Below, in pieces: positions 35,665 through 45,711 of a stretch of 64,000 nt of DNA. This DNA comes from ENR-C587 sp942493235 (GTDB taxonomy: Bacteria; Bacteroidota; Ignavibacteria; Kapaibacteriales; UBA2268). Below the pieces are notes generated by a model that saw only the letters and a program-made list of their open reading frames with translations, was not told the DNA's origin and did no database searches. The position numbers were made by a program, and so were the translations under genes. The stretch is taken from NCBI GenBank assembly GCA_942493235.1, contig OW818676.1, positions 2,914,001 through 2,978,000 on the forward strand, given 5' to 3'. Position 1 is the first letter of the stretch. Each line of letters opens with the position of its first letter.

Positions 35665-37563
35665 ATGAGCGAAGATATAACAACAAATGAACTATTTGAA
35701 GAGAATAAAAAGTCAACATTAGAAGAAAAGTTGGCAAATCTACCGACTAATCCCGGAGTATATCAATACAGGAATAGTAACGGCAAAATAATATATATCG
35801 GAAAAGCTAAAAATTTACGTAATCGGGTTCGTTCTTATTTTCAAGATTATAGACCATTTGATGCTAAAACCAAATTAATGATTAGCAAAATAGAAGACCT
35901 TGAAATTATTGTTACTGACTCTGAAGCCGAAGCACTTATCTTAGAAGATACGCTGATTAAAAAGCATAAGCCTAAGTATAATATATTACTTCGTGATGAC
36001 AAGACTTATCCGTATGTCAGAATAACCAATGAACCCTACCCCAGAATTTTTAAAACCAGAAAAGTAATCAGAGACGGTTCTAAGTATTTCGGACCATTTA
36101 CCGAAGTAAGAAATTTGAAATACCTACTAAAAGTATTAAGAACTGTATTTAAATATAGAAGTTGCAAATTAAAGCTTGAAGATTCTGCCATTGAAAAAGG
36201 TAAATTTAAAATCTGTTTAGACTATCATATTAAAAAATGTACCGGTCCCTGCCAAGCTCACATTAATCACGAGAGATATAATGATAATATAAAATCGGCA
36301 ATTGCTGTTCTACAAGGTAAAACAAAAGAGCTTGAGCAAACCCTAAAAGCCAAAATGGATGCTTTATCTGAAGAAATGATGTTTGAAGAAGCCGGCGAGA
36401 TTCGCAATCAATTGCAATTACTCAAGGAATATATAAATAATCAGAAAATTGTCAGCTCAGACTTAATCGATAGAGACGTAATCGGTATTTCAAAAATTGA
36501 TAATTCTGCATGCACATTGATTTTCATGGTTCGCGAGGGCAAGCTGACCGGTAAAAAGCACTATATAGTCCCAAATGTCGGAGAAATACCCACAGAAGAG
36601 CTTGTACAAGCTACTTTAGAGCGATGGTACATGGAAACTGAATTTATCCCTAAAGAGATTTTTGTGCCTTCTATGCCCGAATCTCCCGAATTTCTAATTG
36701 ACTGGCTTAAAAAGAAACGCGGTAAATCGATTGACTTAACTGCTCCGAAGCTCGGAGATAAAAAGAAAATTGTTGACTTGGCATGTGCGAACGCAGAATT
36801 TATGCTCAGAGATTATTTTATAGCAATTTCAAAAAAAGAACAGACCCTATCAAAAGCTATTCTTGATTTACAAAAAGACTTACATCTACCAAAAGCTCCG
36901 ATTAGAATCGAATGCTTTGATAATTCTCATCTTCAAGGAACAGACTATGTTTCGTCTATGGTGGTCTTTGTAGAAGGTAAGCCAAAGAAATCCGAATATA
37001 GAAAATTTAAGCTTAAAGAAGTTGACGGCAATGATGATTTCGCCGCTATGCGAGAAGTCATTTTCCGTAGATATAACAAAATAAAAGAGCTATCCGAACC
37101 CATGCCCGATTTGATTATTGTGGACGGTGGCAAAGGGCAATTGTCATCTGCAGTCGAAATCTTAAAAGAAATCGGAGTCTATGAAAACACTTCGATAGTG
37201 GGACTTGCTAAAAGACTTGATGAAGTATTTTTACCGGATCAATCCGATTCAATTCTATTACCACGTAACACAATATCACTGAAAATTATTCAGAACCTAC
37301 GAGACGAAGCTCATAGATTTGCAATTACTTATCACAGGCAGTTAAGAGCAAAAAGAACTATTAAAACCGAACTTACATCAATTGACGGAATTGGCATAAA
37401 AACAGCTCAAAAACTTCTTAAAAAATTTGGTTCGGTTAGCCAAATAGAGAAATTAGACTTTGATACATTAAGTAAAGAAGTAAATGACAATATGGCAAAT
37501 TCAATTTTACTTTTTTTCAAAAACAAAAAGGAATCCAATGAAACACTTTCAAATGATATATAA
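35665..37563 (+). CDS. uvrC: Excinuclease ABC subunit C
   Basis: This 632-residue protein (from ATG 35665; a TTG three codons earlier would add MES) contains the GIY-YIG nuclease NPGVYQYRNSNGKIIYIGKAKNLRNRV (about 32-60) for the 3' cut. The UVR motif LKAKMDALSEEMMFEEAGEIRNQL is at about 228-253. The RNase H-like 5'-cut domain has IECFDNSHLQGTDYVSSMV and LIIVDGGKGQL. Tandem helix-hairpin-helix motifs (LTSIDGIGIKTAQKLLKKFGS) close the protein. It cuts both sides of DNA lesions with UvrAB. The tail overlaps the next gene by 26 bp. Confidence 0.97.
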   Translation: MSEDITTNELFEENKKSTLEEKLANLPTNPGVYQYRNSNGKIIYIGKAKNLRNRVRSYFQDYRPFDAKTKLMISKIEDLEIIVTDSEAEALILEDTLIKKHKPKYNILLRDDKTYPYVRITNEPYPRIFKTRKVIRDGSKYFGPFTEVRNLKYLLKVLRTVFKYRSCKLKLEDSAIEKGKFKICLDYHIKKCTGPCQAHINHERYNDNIKSAIAVLQGKTKELEQTLKAKMDALSEEMMFEEAGEIRNQLQLLKEYINNQKIVSSDLIDRDVIGISKIDNSACTLIFMVREGKLTGKKHYIVPNVGEIPTEELVQATLERWYMETEFIPKEIFVPSMPESPEFLIDWLKKKRGKSIDLTAPKLGDKKKIVDLACANAEFMLRDYFIAISKKEQTLSKAILDLQKDLHLPKAPIRIECFDNSHLQGTDYVSSMVVFVEGKPKKSEYRKFKLKEVDGNDDFAAMREVIFRRYNKIKELSEPMPDLIIVDGGKGQLSSAVEILKEIGVYENTSIVGLAKRLDEVFLPDQSDSILLPRNTISLKIIQNLRDEAHRFAITYHRQLRAKRTIKTELTSIDGIGIKTAQKLLKKFGSVSQIEKLDFDTLSKEVNDNMANSILLFFKNKKESNETLSNDI

Positions 37564-39505
37564 TAAGTTGTTGATAATTAAAGAACAATACACCAATCTG
37601 CCTGAATATTTTGTTCCATCTGTTTGGATAAATAATTCTAACTCCTCTGAAATAATCGCAATCAATCCCTTAGATTTTTTTATTAATTCTTTTGATTATA
37701 TTTGCTCAAAACCCAAAGTGGAATTTGAAGAACAACTTGCGAATTCAACAATTTACAATTTCATGGTAAGGCTGACTACCGCATTTGACCATAATCAAAA
37801 TGGCAACATTGATATAGATTATCAATCAATATTCAGAGAAACAGGTACATTTTTAAAATCAATTGCAATACTACCATACATCAAATCACTTGGAGTAAAT
37901 ATAATTTATTTACTTCCAATTACTTCCATAGGCGTAGCTAATAAAAAAGGAAATCTCGGCTCAGTATATGCAGTTAAAAATCCATACAAAATTGATGAGA
38001 ATTTATCTGAACCTATTTTAGAAATAGCGGTCGAAGACCAGTTTAAAGCTTTTGTCGAAGCCGCACATCATCTTGGAATTAAAGTAATTACAGAGTTCAT
38101 TTTCCGTACTGCTTCTATAGACAGTGATTTTGCTTTAGAGCATCCGGACTGGTTTTATTGGTTGAAAGATGACATAAAAGATAAGTCTTTTACCAATGAT
38201 GAACTGTCTTATTCACCCCCAATATTTTCAGAAACAAGTCTCATTAAAATCAAGCAAGACATTGATAATCATATCTATTCCGAACTTATTCCACCTGATG
38301 AATCATATATAAATATGTTTACCGAAGCACCCGTAAAAGTTTATAAAGTGGATAGTAGAATCAAAGGTGAATTAAAGGACGGGACAGTCGTCAGAATTCC
38401 TGGAGCTTTTGCAGACTGGCCACCTGATGATAACCAGCCTCTATGGAGCGACATAACTTATTTAAAATTATATACTCATGCAGATTACAATTACATTGCC
38501 TATAATACTGTCCGCATGTATGATGATAAAATATCCGATGAAAAATATATAAATCAAGAGCTTTGGGACAAGTTAAGCTCAATCATTCCATTTTATATTA
38601 ATCAGTATGATATAGACGGAATAATGCTTGACATGGGGCACGCACTTCCTCTTAAACTACGCAAGCATATCCTTGATAATGCAATTATTTACAAAGATGA
38701 TTTTTTGCTGTTTGAAGAGAATTTTATTCTCTCTAAAGACTCAAAAGACGAAGGATATTCTGCTGCTGTCGGGTATCTACCATTTGATTTCTCTATTTGT
38801 AATAAGATGAAAGAATTTATTTATAGAATTGCAAATAATGACATTCCAATATTATCATTTGCAACTGCTGAAAACCACAACACAAAAAGAACTTATAAGT
38901 ACTTTGAAAATATTGAATATAGCAAACTCGTCTGGTCAATTTCAAAATTCCTGCCGAAGACTATCCCCTTTATTCATTCAGGATTTGAGCTATTGGAGTC
39001 TAATCCGGTAAACACAGGGCTTGGTTTTACCGATGAAGAGATACTCAGTTATACTACCAAAGACTTAGCTCTATTCTCTTCTGCTTGTTTAAATTGGACA
39101 AATACCAATATCATTGATTACATAAAGAAAATCAATTTTATTAAACAGTACTTTTTCTCAAAAGAAAATATTAAACGGGTAATTGTTATAAATCACTGCA
39201 ATACAAATATATTAGCATATATTCTGATTAGCGACCATGAAAAACATATTCTATGCTTGGCAAATTATTCTGATAAAGCAAATAAAACCGGAATAGAAAT
39301 TGAAAATTCTATTAGTCTTGATAATACAATTAAAATTGAAAATTCTATTGATATTGAAAATTCTATTGAAATTGAAAATAAATTTTCAAAAAAACAATAT
39401 AATAGCTTTTATAATTCAATAACTAATGTTAATTTTGAAGTTCGGAATAATTCAATAGATATTGAGTTAGAACCGTTTGAATTTATGGTTGGACTAATCA
39501 AATAA
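37538..39505 (+). CDS. Alpha-amylase (GH13)-like protein with non-canonical catalytic residues
   Basis: This 655-residue protein starts at ATG 37538, which has an AAAAGGA ribosome-binding site, rather than at 37484. The TIM-barrel is recognisable: YIKSLGVNIIYLLPITSIG, AHHLGIKVITEFIFRTAS, YDIDGIMLDMGHALP (nucleophile Asp), LLFEENFIL (acid Glu) and ENHNTKRTYKY. Two features depart from GH13: the invariant Arg two residues before the nucleophile is Met, and the third Asp in the NHD motif is Asn. It may be a weak or dead enzyme, or an unclassified subfamily. Near the C-terminus a short repeat, IENSI, occurs several times. It is co-transcribed with uvrC. Confidence 0.8.
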   Translation: MKHFQMIYNKLLIIKEQYTNLPEYFVPSVWINNSNSSEIIAINPLDFFINSFDYICSKPKVEFEEQLANSTIYNFMVRLTTAFDHNQNGNIDIDYQSIFRETGTFLKSIAILPYIKSLGVNIIYLLPITSIGVANKKGNLGSVYAVKNPYKIDENLSEPILEIAVEDQFKAFVEAAHHLGIKVITEFIFRTASIDSDFALEHPDWFYWLKDDIKDKSFTNDELSYSPPIFSETSLIKIKQDIDNHIYSELIPPDESYINMFTEAPVKVYKVDSRIKGELKDGTVVRIPGAFADWPPDDNQPLWSDITYLKLYTHADYNYIAYNTVRMYDDKISDEKYINQELWDKLSSIIPFYINQYDIDGIMLDMGHALPLKLRKHILDNAIIYKDDFLLFEENFILSKDSKDEGYSAAVGYLPFDFSICNKMKEFIYRIANNDIPILSFATAENHNTKRTYKYFENIEYSKLVWSISKFLPKTIPFIHSGFELLESNPVNTGLGFTDEEILSYTTKDLALFSSACLNWTNTNIIDYIKKINFIKQYFFSKENIKRVIVINHCNTNILAYILISDHEKHILCLANYSDKANKTGIEIENSISLDNTIKIENSIDIENSIEIENKFSKKQYNSFYNSITNVNFEVRNNSIDIELEPFEFMVGLIK

Positions 39506-39515
39506 GTGATTGTAA

Positions 39516-40073
39516 ATGAAGCCAAATAGAGAACAAGCTTGGGAATTACTAAACAAGTACAATAAAAGTGAGTCATTAATTACTCACGCTATTTCAGTAG
39601 AATCAGTTATGAAGTATTTCGCTGAGCATTTCGGCGAAGATATTGATAAATGGGGCGTTATTGGGCTAATTCACGATTTAGATTATGAAATGTATCCTAC
39701 TGAACACTGTACTAAAACCAAAGCACTTTTGGAAGCAGAGAATTGGGATCAAGAATATATTAGAGCAGTTATTTCTCACGGATGGGGAATTTGTTCGGAT
39801 GTAGAACCCATTACAAAATTAGAAAAAACACTCTTTGCTATCGATGAATTAACAGGGTTGATATACGCCTGTGTATTGGTCAGACCCAATAAATTAATAG
39901 ATGATTTAGAGCTTAAATCAGTCAAAAAGAAATGGAAAATCAAAACATTTGCTGCCGGAGCTAATCGCGATTTGATTATCAAAGGAGCTGAAATGCTAGG
40001 TTTAGAAATAGATGAGCTTATTAGTTTAACTATTTCAGGAATGAAAAAATATTCCAAGGAAATTGGAATCTAA
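39516..40073 (+). CDS. HD-domain phosphohydrolase
   Basis: This 185-residue protein has THAISVESVMKYFAEHF, IGLIHDLDYEMYP (the HD doublet) and a later ISHGWG histidine, an HD metal-binding set. The family includes small hydrolases of the YfbR/HDIG type; substrate is not deducible. It begins 10 bp after the GH13-like gene and ends 34 bp before the PBP2 gene, within a plus-strand run. Confidence 0.85.
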   Translation: MKPNREQAWELLNKYNKSESLITHAISVESVMKYFAEHFGEDIDKWGVIGLIHDLDYEMYPTEHCTKTKALLEAENWDQEYIRAVISHGWGICSDVEPITKLEKTLFAIDELTGLIYACVLVRPNKLIDDLELKSVKKKWKIKTFAAGANRDLIIKGAEMLGLEIDELISLTISGMKKYSKEIGI

Positions 40074-40107
40074 AATGGTGATATTCTTATAGGAATACAA
40101 ATTTAAA

Positions 40108-41970
40108 ATGGCAGATAAAAAATATCAAACCGGTAACACTGAATTCGGGTCAATAGGTAGAACTAATATTTTTAAAGGTTTAGTGATTGTTTTTGCAATA
40201 TTATATATTGGCAGATTGGGCTATTTGCAAATTGTAAAGGGCAGCACTTACTTAGTAGAATCCGAAGCACAAGCTATTAAACAAGAAGTAGTTGAACCAT
40301 TCAGAGGTAATATATTCGACCGTAATGGTGAACTATTGGTTCATAATGAGCCGTCATTTACAGTAAAAGTTACTCCAAGTGATTTTAAGCCTGAAGCTTT
40401 AGCACTATTGTCTTCGTTAGTTGGCATAGATTCTAATGAAATAAAAAAAACTATTAAATCTTTTGAAGGATTTTCAAGATTCGAGCCGATTAAAATAGCG
40501 AGAGATATTGATAGAAGTATGGCATTACTAATTGAAGAATACAGTGATTTCCTCCCCGGAGTAGATATATCAATTGAATCAAAGAGATTATATGATTTTG
40601 CTGGTAGCATGTCGCACTTATTCGGTTATACTCGCGAAATATCTCGTGAAGAATTAAAGAAATATTCAGATTATAAGCCGGGGGACAATATTGGTAAAAC
40701 CGGAATTGAAGCTGCATACGAAGACTTTCTCAAAGGCACTAAAGGTATTAAATATGTAGCTGTTAATCGTGGTGGGCAGAAAGTGTCAAGTTTTAATAAC
40801 GGCAAAAGTGACGAATCGGTCAAAAACGGATTTGATTTATATCTATCACTTCATAAAAAAACCCAAGAGAAAGCAGTCAGCCTGCTTGAAGGAAGGCGTG
40901 GTGCAATTATTGCCATCGACCCAAGCAACGGCGAGATAATAGCTTATGTATCTAAACCTGATTATGATTTACAAGAAATGAGCGGCAGAGTACGTCCGGA
41001 ATATTATTCCCAATTAAGAGACGACGATGGGCACCCACTTGTTAATCGTGGTGTAATGTCAGCATATCCCCCGGGATCAACTTGGAAAATGCTTGTAGCG
41101 ATTGCCGGACTTCAGGAAGGCTTAATAAATGAAAATACTACTTTTTATTGCGGCGGTGCATTCCAATTCGGTAATAGGTCTTACGGTTGCCACGGAGCTC
41201 ATGGCTCTGTAAATGTTAGAACTGCATTGAAAGCCTCTTGTAATATTTATTTCTATCAATTAGGGCTTAAATTAGGGCTTGACCGCTTAGCAAAATATGC
41301 TAATATGTTCGGTTTCGGTCAAAAAACACAAGTAGATATTCCAAATGAGAATAGAGGATTCTTCCCTACTGCCGAACTATTAGATAAAAAGTTCGGAAAA
41401 GGAGCTTCAAAATATAAAGGCAGATTAGTCAATTATGGTATTGGTCAAGGCGAGATAAATGTAACCCCTATTCAGATGGCTGCCTATATCTCGACCATTG
41501 CTAATAAAGGCACTTATTACCAGCCACATGTAGTCAGAGATATTTATAATAATGTAACAAAAAAAATGCGAAAAAATGACTATTATTCAAGAGAACTTCC
41601 TATTGATAAGAGAGTATTTGATATAATATTACCCGGTATGTTTGATGTAGTTAATCAGCCCGGAGGTACTGGCTTTGGAGCTTTCGCTTTATATCGCCAG
41701 TTTCTTACCGGATTTCAAGTATATGGTAAAACCGGTACGGCTGAAAACCCTCACGGAGATGACCACTCATGGTTTGTATGCTTTGCTTCAGAAAACGGAA
41801 AGCCTAAAATAGCTGTAATTGCTATGGTAGAAAATGCCGGTTTCGGTGCTACGGTTGCAGCTCCTATTGCTTATCAAATATTAGCTACTTTCTTAAATCC
41901 GAAATTTGAGGAAGTTCCTATTTATGACTCTCAAACAAGTGGTAAAGATTCAACAATAACAGAGGATTAA
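40108..41970 (+). CDS. mrdA: Penicillin-binding protein 2 (peptidoglycan transpeptidase)
   Basis: This 620-residue protein has an N-terminal membrane helix (about 24-43). A PBP dimerisation domain follows (EPFRGNIFDRNGELL), then the transpeptidase: SxxK at Ser324-Lys327 (PPGSTWKM), SxN at Ser377-Asn379, and KTG at 541-543 (YGKTGTAEN). It cross-links lateral-wall peptidoglycan during rod elongation, normally with RodA. RodA is not adjacent here, and the neighbouring HMCES-type gene is unrelated. The length is typical for MrdA. Confidence 0.95.
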   Translation: MADKKYQTGNTEFGSIGRTNIFKGLVIVFAILYIGRLGYLQIVKGSTYLVESEAQAIKQEVVEPFRGNIFDRNGELLVHNEPSFTVKVTPSDFKPEALALLSSLVGIDSNEIKKTIKSFEGFSRFEPIKIARDIDRSMALLIEEYSDFLPGVDISIESKRLYDFAGSMSHLFGYTREISREELKKYSDYKPGDNIGKTGIEAAYEDFLKGTKGIKYVAVNRGGQKVSSFNNGKSDESVKNGFDLYLSLHKKTQEKAVSLLEGRRGAIIAIDPSNGEIIAYVSKPDYDLQEMSGRVRPEYYSQLRDDDGHPLVNRGVMSAYPPGSTWKMLVAIAGLQEGLINENTTFYCGGAFQFGNRSYGCHGAHGSVNVRTALKASCNIYFYQLGLKLGLDRLAKYANMFGFGQKTQVDIPNENRGFFPTAELLDKKFGKGASKYKGRLVNYGIGQGEINVTPIQMAAYISTIANKGTYYQPHVVRDIYNNVTKKMRKNDYYSRELPIDKRVFDIILPGMFDVVNQPGGTGFGAFALYRQFLTGFQVYGKTGTAENPHGDDHSWFVCFASENGKPKIAVIAMVENAGFGATVAAPIAYQILATFLNPKFEEVPIYDSQTSGKDSTITED

Positions 41971-41977
41971 TTACAAA

Positions 41978-42637
41978 ATGTGTGGAAGATTTGCATTATC
42001 ACCAAAAACTAATAAAATAGAAGCATTATTACCGGATAGTAAATTGATACTTAATAATGTTCCTCGTTTTAATATTGCCCCTGGTTCAAACGTAAATTGT
42101 ATTATCAATAAATCCGGTAAATTTGCTATCGGCGAATTTCTCTGGGGTTTGATTCCGTCTTGGTCAAAAGATAATATGGGTGCCTTTAATCTATTTAATG
42201 CCAAATCCGAAACTCTGGACGAAAAACCCGCTTTTAAATATTTAATCAGTCGTAACAGAGCATTAATCCCTGCTACCGGCTTCTATGAATGGAAAAAAGA
42301 AACTTCAAAAACAAAAACTCCTTATTATTTCTATTTAAATGATACTGAAGTATTTGCTTTTGCAGGACTTTATGATAAATGGAAGAATTCAGCCGGAGCT
42401 ATAGTTTATTCTGTTACTATTATTACTACTGATGCTAATTCAATAATGAAACCTATTCATGACCGAATGCCTATAATATTAGATAATTCTAATGCTGCCG
42501 AATATCTTAATCACTCAAATAACATTCAAGACTTCCTAAAACCATATAAAAGCCGAAAGATGAAAACATATCAGGTGGATAGATATGTCAATAGTGCTCT
42601 TAACGATGGCGAATTATGTGCTAAACCATTAATTTAA
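41978..42637 (+). CDS. SOS response-associated peptidase (HMCES/YedK family)
   Basis: This 219-residue protein starts MCGRFAL, with Cys2 exposed after Met removal. Other active-site residues align with E. coli YedK: Asn74 in NAKSET, Glu104 in GFYEWKK and His161 in MKPIHDRMP. The family forms a thiazolidine cross-link between Cys2 and abasic sites in single-stranded DNA and shields them from breakage. It follows the PBP2 stop by 7 bp but is probably unrelated in function. Confidence 0.95.
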   Translation: MCGRFALSPKTNKIEALLPDSKLILNNVPRFNIAPGSNVNCIINKSGKFAIGEFLWGLIPSWSKDNMGAFNLFNAKSETLDEKPAFKYLISRNRALIPATGFYEWKKETSKTKTPYYFYLNDTEVFAFAGLYDKWKNSAGAIVYSVTIITTDANSIMKPIHDRMPIILDNSNAAEYLNHSNNIQDFLKPYKSRKMKTYQVDRYVNSALNDGELCAKPLI

Positions 42638-42967
42638 GTGGTGATTATATCAGATTTGCAATCCTTATTAAGAAATTCAAAATAATTTCTTTTTTCAACT
42701 ATTGCTAAACTATCGAATTTTTGATTAAACTCTTATCAAGAGGTTGTCATTATGAAAGAAGTGAAGAATCCAGATAAAGCTAAATACTGATAATTCTGGA
42801 TTCTTCGTTACAATCAGAATGACGATTTGGCAATATTATTAATTTTAGACAGCCTCTTGATAAGCATATACTAAATTATTAATACATCGATAAATGAACT
42901 ATAAACAAATATTTTGGACTTTTACAACAGACTTATATCTGTAATCGTGTATTGCAACAGTTCTTCT
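42638..42967. other. Convergent intergenic region containing a family 3 MITE
   Basis: The gap separates the plus-strand HMCES gene from the minus-strand M56 gene. Apart from the 132-bp element at 42732-42863 it is AT-rich and featureless. No terminator with a T-run is evident for either gene, so the hairpin of the element may serve as one. Confidence 0.5.
42732..42863. mobile_element. MITE-like hairpin element, family 3 copy 1 (132 bp)
   Basis: The ends CTTATCAAGAGGTTGTC and GACAGCCTCTTGATAAG are inverted repeats with 16 of 17 matching. An inner pair GAAGAATCCAGA / TCTGGATTCTTC is perfect, so the whole strand can fold on itself. A related element lies at 59983-60083 and a relic at about 12905-12930 (CTTCGTTCAGAATGACAAATTTTAGACTG). 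No open frame or transposase is present. Confidence 0.8.
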
Positions 42968-44617
42968 TTATTGTAATTTAAAGCGAATCGGCAATTTAAC
43001 TTCAAAATCATCGCCGGTTCCGAAATCAATACCCGAAGTATTAAACATATTGACTACTCTAAGCACTTCATTATCAAAATCTTTGTTAATGCCTTCGGAT
43101 ATTTTTATATCCTTGATTTTACCTTTATTAGTAATTTTAAAAGTTACATATACAGTACCACTAATATTAGATTTGATTCCCGATTCAGGATATTTAATGT
43201 TTTTGCCGACGAACCTCATCATAGCATCAGTATTGACTTTGCCCATTTCATTATACGAATTATCGCCTTTTTTACCTTTTTGATTAGTAATGCTTAAAGT
43301 TGGCTCTTCTTTAGCTTTCCAGACATTAACATCGCCGAATTGAACACGAATAATATCATGTTCATAAGCAGCTGTTCCAGTCGGATTTTCAACTTTTTTG
43401 AAATCGCCGTATCCTCTGACTAAGCTTATAGCTTTTTCTTCAAGACCATAACCTAATTTGGATTTCCACTCACCTTCGACTACTTTTCCATTAATTGCTT
43501 TTATGTAAATTAGTTTACCATTGGGGTCACGAACAGTTTTTAAATTAATTACAGCATTAGTAATTCCGGCTTTTACAGCTTCAGCAGGAATATCTCTTAC
43601 ATCTTGAAGCTTATTATAAAATGATGAGAAATCCGGCAAGTACCTTTTTGCAGAATCAATAGGTATAATCTTACCATTTTCATCAAAACAGCAGCTATAT
43701 TCATATTTTGCATATTTATCGTCTGCCGATACAGGATTGTTTTGCTTATTACAAGCAAATGCAAAGAATAAAATTGCAGATAACGGAATAAACATTAGAT
43801 ATTTAATATATTCCGATTTTCGAGAATTGTTTTTGTTAAGCATTTTAAACCTCTTTTTTATCATTGACATACTAAATGAGTTGACTGGTGCGGCGAAGAG
43901 GTTTTTCAGTGTTGCAGAAAGCATTAGTTTTTTGTAGTCTTCTTTTCTAACTCCTTGATTAATAATTAAATTATCGGCTGTAAATTCGTGGTTTTCACGT
44001 AAAGCTTTTTCGTAAAGATATATAAAAGGATTAAGCCATAATATAGATTTTATTATTGATACAAATAGCAAATCCAAAGAATGATAATTGTCAATATGGA
44101 TTTTCTCATGCTTAAATATTTCACAGAAGTCTTTTGATTGGTAAATTGATTTACTGACAAATATACTTTTTATAAATGAAAACGCCGGAATTTCTTTATT
44201 TATTATATATAAATTTGTACTATCGTGCTGAGCATGAACTGCTTTTATTTTCAATAGGTTAATCCTAATTACCGAATAGATATAAACGGCGATAAATATT
44301 GAACTGAATATGATAAATATTAGCATAGCTAAGCTATTATAATTTAATTCACTTAACTGCAATGTATGAGCTGGAGCATTGGCATAGACCACTATTCCCT
44401 GAATATAATTATTATTATAGATAGAATTGTCGGAAATAGATTCCGTAGATAGCGATATATTAATTATTGGAATTACAAGACTTAGCAATAATGTAAGTAG
44501 CAAATAAACGCGGTTTAATGTAAAGAATGTATTTTTGCGTAAAAGCAAATAATATAATCCATAGAACACTCCGGTGCAGAGCGATGATTTAACTAAATAA
44601 CTTAAAAACTCATTCAT
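42968..44617 (-). CDS. M56 (BlaR1-like) membrane metallopeptidase fused to a TonB-like ectodomain, copy 2
   Basis: This 549-residue protein starts at ATG 44617, chosen to match the paralogue; an ATG 11 codons upstream is less likely. Four membrane helices and an HEKIH zinc motif (170-174) with ENHEFTAD form the M56 domain. A fifth hydrophobic segment (274-289) ends FFAFAC-N, which looks like a lipobox (Cys289). The external part holds a TonB-like degenerate domain and a C-terminal TonB-type domain (KYPESGIKSNISGTVYVTFKITNKGKIKDIKI). By family analogy it would sense envelope stress and cleave the BlaI repressor. The first 289 residues are about 96% identical to copy 1. Last gene of the BlaI cluster. 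Confidence 0.9.
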   Translation of the reverse strand: MNEFLSYLVKSSLCTGVFYGLYYLLLRKNTFFTLNRVYLLLTLLLSLVIPIINISLSTESISDNSIYNNNYIQGIVVYANAPAHTLQLSELNYNSLAMLIFIIFSSIFIAVYIYSVIRINLLKIKAVHAQHDSTNLYIINKEIPAFSFIKSIFVSKSIYQSKDFCEIFKHEKIHIDNYHSLDLLFVSIIKSILWLNPFIYLYEKALRENHEFTADNLIINQGVRKEDYKKLMLSATLKNLFAAPVNSFSMSMIKKRFKMLNKNNSRKSEYIKYLMFIPLSAILFFAFACNKQNNPVSADDKYAKYEYSCCFDENGKIIPIDSAKRYLPDFSSFYNKLQDVRDIPAEAVKAGITNAVINLKTVRDPNGKLIYIKAINGKVVEGEWKSKLGYGLEEKAISLVRGYGDFKKVENPTGTAAYEHDIIRVQFGDVNVWKAKEEPTLSITNQKGKKGDNSYNEMGKVNTDAMMRFVGKNIKYPESGIKSNISGTVYVTFKITNKGKIKDIKISEGINKDFDNEVLRVVNMFNTSGIDFGTGDDFEVKLPIRFKLQ

Positions 44618-44683
44618 ATTAAAACCGTATTTTATTTTATAATTTACCAATTATTTTATATAACACATTATAAGAATAGTTAG

Positions 44684-45700
44684 TTACACTTTTTTGGAAA
44701 TTTTAGTCGGAATTATTGATTGAGGCTTCTTATCAAAAGTGAAACTAATCGGAATACGTATTTCATCATTATTAGCATAGCCAATATCATAATTATAATC
44801 ATTTATCAGACTAATCACTCTTAATGCTTCTCTATCAAATTCTTTATTAAATCCATCAGTAACTTTAATATCTCGAATTCTTCCTTTATTATTGATAATA
44901 AAGCTAACATACACAGTTCCGCTAATTCTATTGTAAACCGCTGAAGAAGGATATTTCAAGTTTTTTTCTATGAATTTTTCCAAGCTATCAAATTTCACAG
45001 TATGAGTCATTAAGTCCCAATTTTTTTTGTCATCTTTATTCATTATCTGCTCTACCATTGGGTTTTTCGCTCTATAAACATCATAATTTCCGAATTGAAG
45101 TCTTATATTTTCGCACTGATATGCAGGAATTCCTTTAGGATTAACAAGATAAGTACGATATTTAACATTTTTGCGAACAATTTCTTCGGCTTTTTTGTCA
45201 AATCCATATCGAATATCTGTTGACCAGCCACCGTTAGTATTTCCTTGTATCGCTTTGACATATATTAACTTACCGTTTGGGTTATAAATTGTTCTAACAT
45301 CAATCTCACAAGTAGTAAGCAAATTTTCTAATTCTTTTGGTTTATTTTTAATTTTTGATACACTTTTATGAATTTCTTCGACTTCTTTAGGAAAATCCAT
45401 AATATTTGAAGTTAGTTTCGGATATAACTCAGGTGTATAAGCAAAATGTCTTGGAAGTGAGTCTTCACTCGGATATTCATTCTTTACCATTTTTCCATCT
45501 ATATATGAATAAGATGCATCTTTTAATAAATTTCCAAATTTATCAAAAAAGTAATATTCGTAAATATTTGGACACTTTGCTATGATTTGTTCATCCATAC
45601 TTTTTACTGCTATAGCTTTTTGACAGGAACTCATTGTAAATAAAGCAATAATTATAAATGTAATGTTTAAGATTACCAATAAATATATTTTGTTTTTCAT
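44684..45700 (-). CDS. TonB-like lipoprotein of the M56 cluster
   Basis: This 338-residue protein has an N-terminal signal and lipobox FTMSSC (Cys26). The mature part matches the ectodomain of the neighbouring M56 proteins: YEYYFFDKFGNLLKD (compare YCYFDDNGKIIP), a degenerate TonB-like domain (IYNPNGKLIYVKAIQGN..GYGFDKKAEEIVR) and a TonB C-terminal domain (KYPSSAVYNRISGTVYVSFIINNKGRIRDIKV). It therefore looks like the ectodomain alone, without the peptidase. It starts 11 bp after the copy 1 stop and sits between the two M56 genes, so it should act with them in the periplasm. Whether it couples to ExbBD is unknown; it lacks the TonB Pro-rich spacer. Confidence 0.85.
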   Translation of the reverse strand: MKNKIYLLVILNITFIIIALFTMSSCQKAIAVKSMDEQIIAKCPNIYEYYFFDKFGNLLKDASYSYIDGKMVKNEYPSEDSLPRHFAYTPELYPKLTSNIMDFPKEVEEIHKSVSKIKNKPKELENLLTTCEIDVRTIYNPNGKLIYVKAIQGNTNGGWSTDIRYGFDKKAEEIVRKNVKYRTYLVNPKGIPAYQCENIRLQFGNYDVYRAKNPMVEQIMNKDDKKNWDLMTHTVKFDSLEKFIEKNLKYPSSAVYNRISGTVYVSFIINNKGRIRDIKVTDGFNKEFDREALRVISLINDYNYDIGYANNDEIRIPISFTFDKKPQSIIPTKISKKV

Positions 45701-45711
45701 ATTTTACTCCA

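Noticed and set aside
37484..37537. Upstream ATG of the GH13-like gene as the start
   Set aside because: It lies deep in uvrC, lacks a ribosome-binding site, and the ATG at 37538 has an AAAAGGA site.
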